6,931 nt of DNA. Source: JAIOHN01 sp038258185. GTDB taxonomy: Bacteria > Chloroflexota > Anaerolineae > Aggregatilineales > Phototrophicaceae. The notes beneath the pieces were generated by a model. That model was not told the DNA's origin and ran no database searches. It saw only the letters and a program-made list of their open reading frames with translations. The translations under genes were made by a program, and so were the position numbers. Shown piece by piece: positions 5,107 through 6,931 of the stretch. Every line of letters starts with the position of its first letter. Positions within the stretch are counted from its first letter, which is position 1. The stretch is taken from the NCBI GenBank assembly GCA_038258185.1, contig JBBSQD010000318.1, positions 1-6,931 on the forward strand. The letters run 5' to 3'.

Positions 5107-5638
5107 ACATCCCGGTTTTGTTTTATGGTTTACTGGCCTATCCGGCGCAGGGAAGACTACACTCGCGCGTTATCTGGAAGATGAGCTGCACCAGCGCTCG
5201 ATTCGTCTGGAACGCCTGGATGGTGACACAGTGCGTGAAAGTCTGGCACGTGATCTCGGCTTTACCAAGCATGATCGCGATATGAACATCGAACGTGTGA
5301 CGTTTGTGACCAAGCTCTTAAGTCGCAATAATGTGGTGGTGATCGGCGCGTTTATTTCACCGTATCGTGAGGAACGCGCCTATGTCCGGCGCGAGGTGAC
5401 GAATTACATCGAGGTTTTTGTCGACGCGCCGTTACAAGTCTGTGCGGATCGCGATGTAAAAGGCTTGTATGCCAAAGCCTTTGCCGGGGAGATTGAAAAC
5501 TTCACGGGTGTCAGCGACCCCTATGAAGCCCCACAGAAACCTGATATTCACGTACACACCGCCAGTGAAACAGTGGAAGAGTCTGCGGCAAAAGTGCTGG
5601 CATGGCTGGAACAGCGTGGACTGATTCCCGACGCGTAA
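5099..5638 (+). CDS. cysC: Adenylylsulfate (APS) kinase CysC
   Basis: This enzyme phosphorylates adenosine 5'-phosphosulfate (APS) with ATP to give PAPS, the activated sulfate used in sulfate assimilation and by sulfotransferases. It is a cytoplasmic P-loop kinase. Visible motifs are the Walker A GLSGAGKT at 13-20, LDGDTVRESL at 40-49 (APS-binding), RDLGFTKHDRDMNIERV at 51-67, AFISPYR at 84-90 (Ser87 is the position phosphorylated in the E. coli enzyme), KGLYAKA at 121-127 and FTGVSDPYEAP at 135-145. These residues distinguish APS kinase from other small nucleotide kinases. The 179-residue length is usual for a stand-alone CysC, with no fused sulfurylase domain. The start overlaps the end of the phosphatase gene by 8 bases, which implies coupled translation. 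No cysD, cysN, sat or cysH is in the window, so the APS source must lie elsewhere. It is the last gene before the terminator at 5651-5683. Confidence 0.94.
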   Translation: MLEHPGFVLWFTGLSGAGKTTLARYLEDELHQRSIRLERLDGDTVRESLARDLGFTKHDRDMNIERVTFVTKLLSRNNVVVIGAFISPYREERAYVRREVTNYIEVFVDAPLQVCADRDVKGLYAKAFAGEIENFTGVSDPYEAPQKPDIHVHTASETVEESAAKVLAWLEQRGLIPDA

Positions 5639-5650
5639 AATCTGGAACTT

Positions 5651-5687
5651 AAAGGTGGCATGTATTTTCGACATGCCACCTTTTACG
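5651..5687. terminator. Bidirectional terminator between cysC and the ATPase gene
   Basis: A 13-bp perfect stem (AAAGGTGGCATGT at 5651-5663 with ACATGCCACCTTT at 5671-5683) encloses a 7-base loop. It starts 12 bases after the cysC stop and lies 26 bases beyond the stop of the convergent ATPase gene. The stem ends in A/T pairs, giving TTTT on the plus strand and TTT on the minus strand. The U-tracts are short, but the stem is strong and the location between two convergent gene ends is exactly right. Confidence 0.82.
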
Positions 5688-5709
5688 ACTTTGTCTATAG
5701 TTGTAGGGT

Positions 5710-6931
5710 TTATGCCGCAGAAGCCATTTCCACAGCATCCTTCTCAGCAAAGATGCGTTTCTCGATTTCCACTGCAAACAAGACAATTGAAGCCAGGCCA
5801 ATCGCAAGCAATAACTCAGTCAGTGGCAACGCGGTGGTTTCTAAGGTTAATTGCAGGAACGGCACATAAATCACAGCGATTTGTAGGAGCGAGGTGAAGA
5901 TCACTGCCAGCATCAGCAGTCGGTTTTTGCTGAAACCCACTTTGAAGAATGACGACTTGTCCCCGGCGTGAATAGCCATTACCTCAAACATCTGCGTCAT
6001 AGCCAGGATAGTAAAGGCCACTGTACGGGGTCGCCGTTCAGCTTCACTGATTAAGCCTTCACCGGAACTTTCTTCTAAGGGCAGACCTTCTTCGGTCACG
6101 AGATAGCTTTCGAGACGTTCTTCGACACTAAGTGAATCCCAATCATCGGGGACAACCTCTTCACCAACGATCTCAATAAGTTGTTCAGCACTGAGGTTTT
6201 CCAGCCCAAGTGTCGGGCTGAGGGCATCCATATTATGCGAGTTGTACGACCAGAAGTATCCTCCCAGCGTCAGCGCTGCAATCAGAAAACCCACCCAGAT
6301 AATATGTCTGCCAGTGCCGCCTGCCAGAATGCTCTCGTCACGGGGACGTGGTTTACGCTTCATCACCCCCGGTTCAGCCGGTTCAAATCCGAGTGCGATA
6401 GCGGGCAGGCCATCCGTCACCAGATTGATCCATAAAATCTGAATCGCCAGCAGGGGGATTTTGAAGCCCATAACCAGAGCCAGGAACATCACCAGAATTT
6501 CACCGACATTCGAACTGAGCAGATATTTAATGAACTTACGGATGTTATCGTAGATCACCCGACCTTCCTCGATGGCGTTCACAATCGAGGCAAAGTTATC
6601 ATCGGTGAGCACCATCGCTGCGGCGCCCTTACTGACATCCGTTCCCGTAATGCCCATCGCTACGCCGATATCCGCCTGTTTGAGGGCAGGGGCATCATTA
6701 ACCCCGTCACCGGTCATAGCGACGACTTCATTCTGCTGTTGGAGCGCCTGCACCAGAATCAATTTATGCTGCGGTGAAACCCGCGCAAATACCGAAGTGG
6801 TCTTCAGTGCCTCTTTAATTTCCTGATCATTCATCTGTTCCAGTTTGCTGCCAGTGATCGCTTTCTGACCTTCTTCCAGAATGCCCAGATCACGGGCAAT
6901 CGCTTCGGCTGTGAGGGCATGGTCACCGGTA
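5710..6931 (-). CDS. P2-type calcium-transporting ATPase, C-terminal part (cut by window edge)
   Basis: This is a membrane pump that uses ATP to export cations, most likely Ca2+. The frame is open to the right edge, beginning TGDHALTAEAIARDLGI; the ATG at 6834 is internal and not the start. Numbered from that Met, the P-domain hinge TGDGVNDAP is at 41-49. Membrane segments M5 to M10 lie at about 104-124, 129-149, 178-197, 271-290, 304-324 and 337-357. SSNVGE in M5 (Asn109, Glu112) and NLVTDGLP in M6 (Asn137, Thr140, Asp141) match the SERCA ion-binding residues Asn768/Glu771 and Asn796/Thr799/Asp800. The M8 site where SERCA has Glu908 appears to be Gln281, so one calcium site may be altered. 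The M7-M8 extracytoplasmic loop is long and acidic (about 196-270). The A and N domains and the phosphorylated Asp lie outside the window. It is convergent to cysC. A related P2 pump for another cation cannot be excluded. Confidence 0.92.
   Translation of the reverse strand, partial: TGDHALTAEAIARDLGILEEGQKAITGSKLEQMNDQEIKEALKTTSVFARVSPQHKLILVQALQQQNEVVAMTGDGVNDAPALKQADIGVAMGITGTDVSKGAAAMVLTDDNFASIVNAIEEGRVIYDNIRKFIKYLLSSNVGEILVMFLALVMGFKIPLLAIQILWINLVTDGLPAIALGFEPAEPGVMKRKPRPRDESILAGGTGRHIIWVGFLIAALTLGGYFWSYNSHNMDALSPTLGLENLSAEQLIEIVGEEVVPDDWDSLSVEERLESYLVTEEGLPLEESSGEGLISEAERRPRTVAFTILAMTQMFEVMAIHAGDKSSFFKVGFSKNRLLMLAVIFTSLLQIAVIYVPFLQLTLETTALPLTELLLAIGLASIVLFAVEIEKRIFAEKDAVEMASAA

Noticed and set aside
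5855..5897. Short plus-strand frames antisense to the ATPase
   Set aside because: They are shadows of the ATPase reading frame without start signals.
5710..6834. ATPase as a complete gene starting at 6834
   Set aside because: The frame is open to the window edge with conserved P-domain sequence (TGDHALTAEAIA) upstream of that Met, so the gene is truncated by the window, not short.

Overview
The window is a bacterial chromosomal segment with tightly packed, conserved housekeeping genes and roughly balanced base composition. Gene content and protein style (NusB next to TatB/TatC, a cytoplasmic alkaline-phosphatase-superfamily protein, a P2-type Ca2+ ATPase) are compatible with a Chloroflexota (Anaerolineae-like) genome. 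That assignment is an inference from general resemblance and was not tested. No rRNA, tRNA, CRISPR array, insertion sequence or transposase was seen.

Layout. Positions 1-800 hold no conventional gene, but they are structured on the minus strand. Two short transcription units lie head to tail. Each has a sigma70-like promoter with an 18-base spacer, a Shine-Dalgarno-like sequence, a very short ORF (35 and 26 codons) and a GC-rich hairpin terminator. Both terminators share the same 19-base element. These two units are the most novel part of the window; their products are unknown, and either one could instead be a small RNA. Between the second unit and nusB is a divergent regulatory region with nested inverted repeats.

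Positions 801-5638 are one co-directional plus-strand cluster of six genes: nusB, tatB-like, tatC, arginase (rocF-like), an alkaline-phosphatase-superfamily phosphodiesterase/phosphatase, and cysC (APS kinase). Junctions are a 4-base overlap, a 3-base gap, a 10-base gap, a 13-base gap and an 8-base overlap, so this looks like a single operon with translational coupling at two junctions. It closes with a 13-bp perfect hairpin at 5651-5683. The hairpin also sits at the 3' end of the convergent minus-strand gene, the C-terminal part of a P2-type calcium-transporting ATPase that enters from the right edge.

How the genes work together. NusB acts in rRNA transcription antitermination. TatB and TatC form the substrate-recognition complex for export of folded proteins. 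Arginase makes ornithine and urea. CysC makes PAPS from APS. The phosphatase-superfamily protein is translationally coupled to CysC and may act on a related nucleotide, but its substrate cannot be read from sequence. Apart from tatB/tatC, the cluster is functionally mixed.
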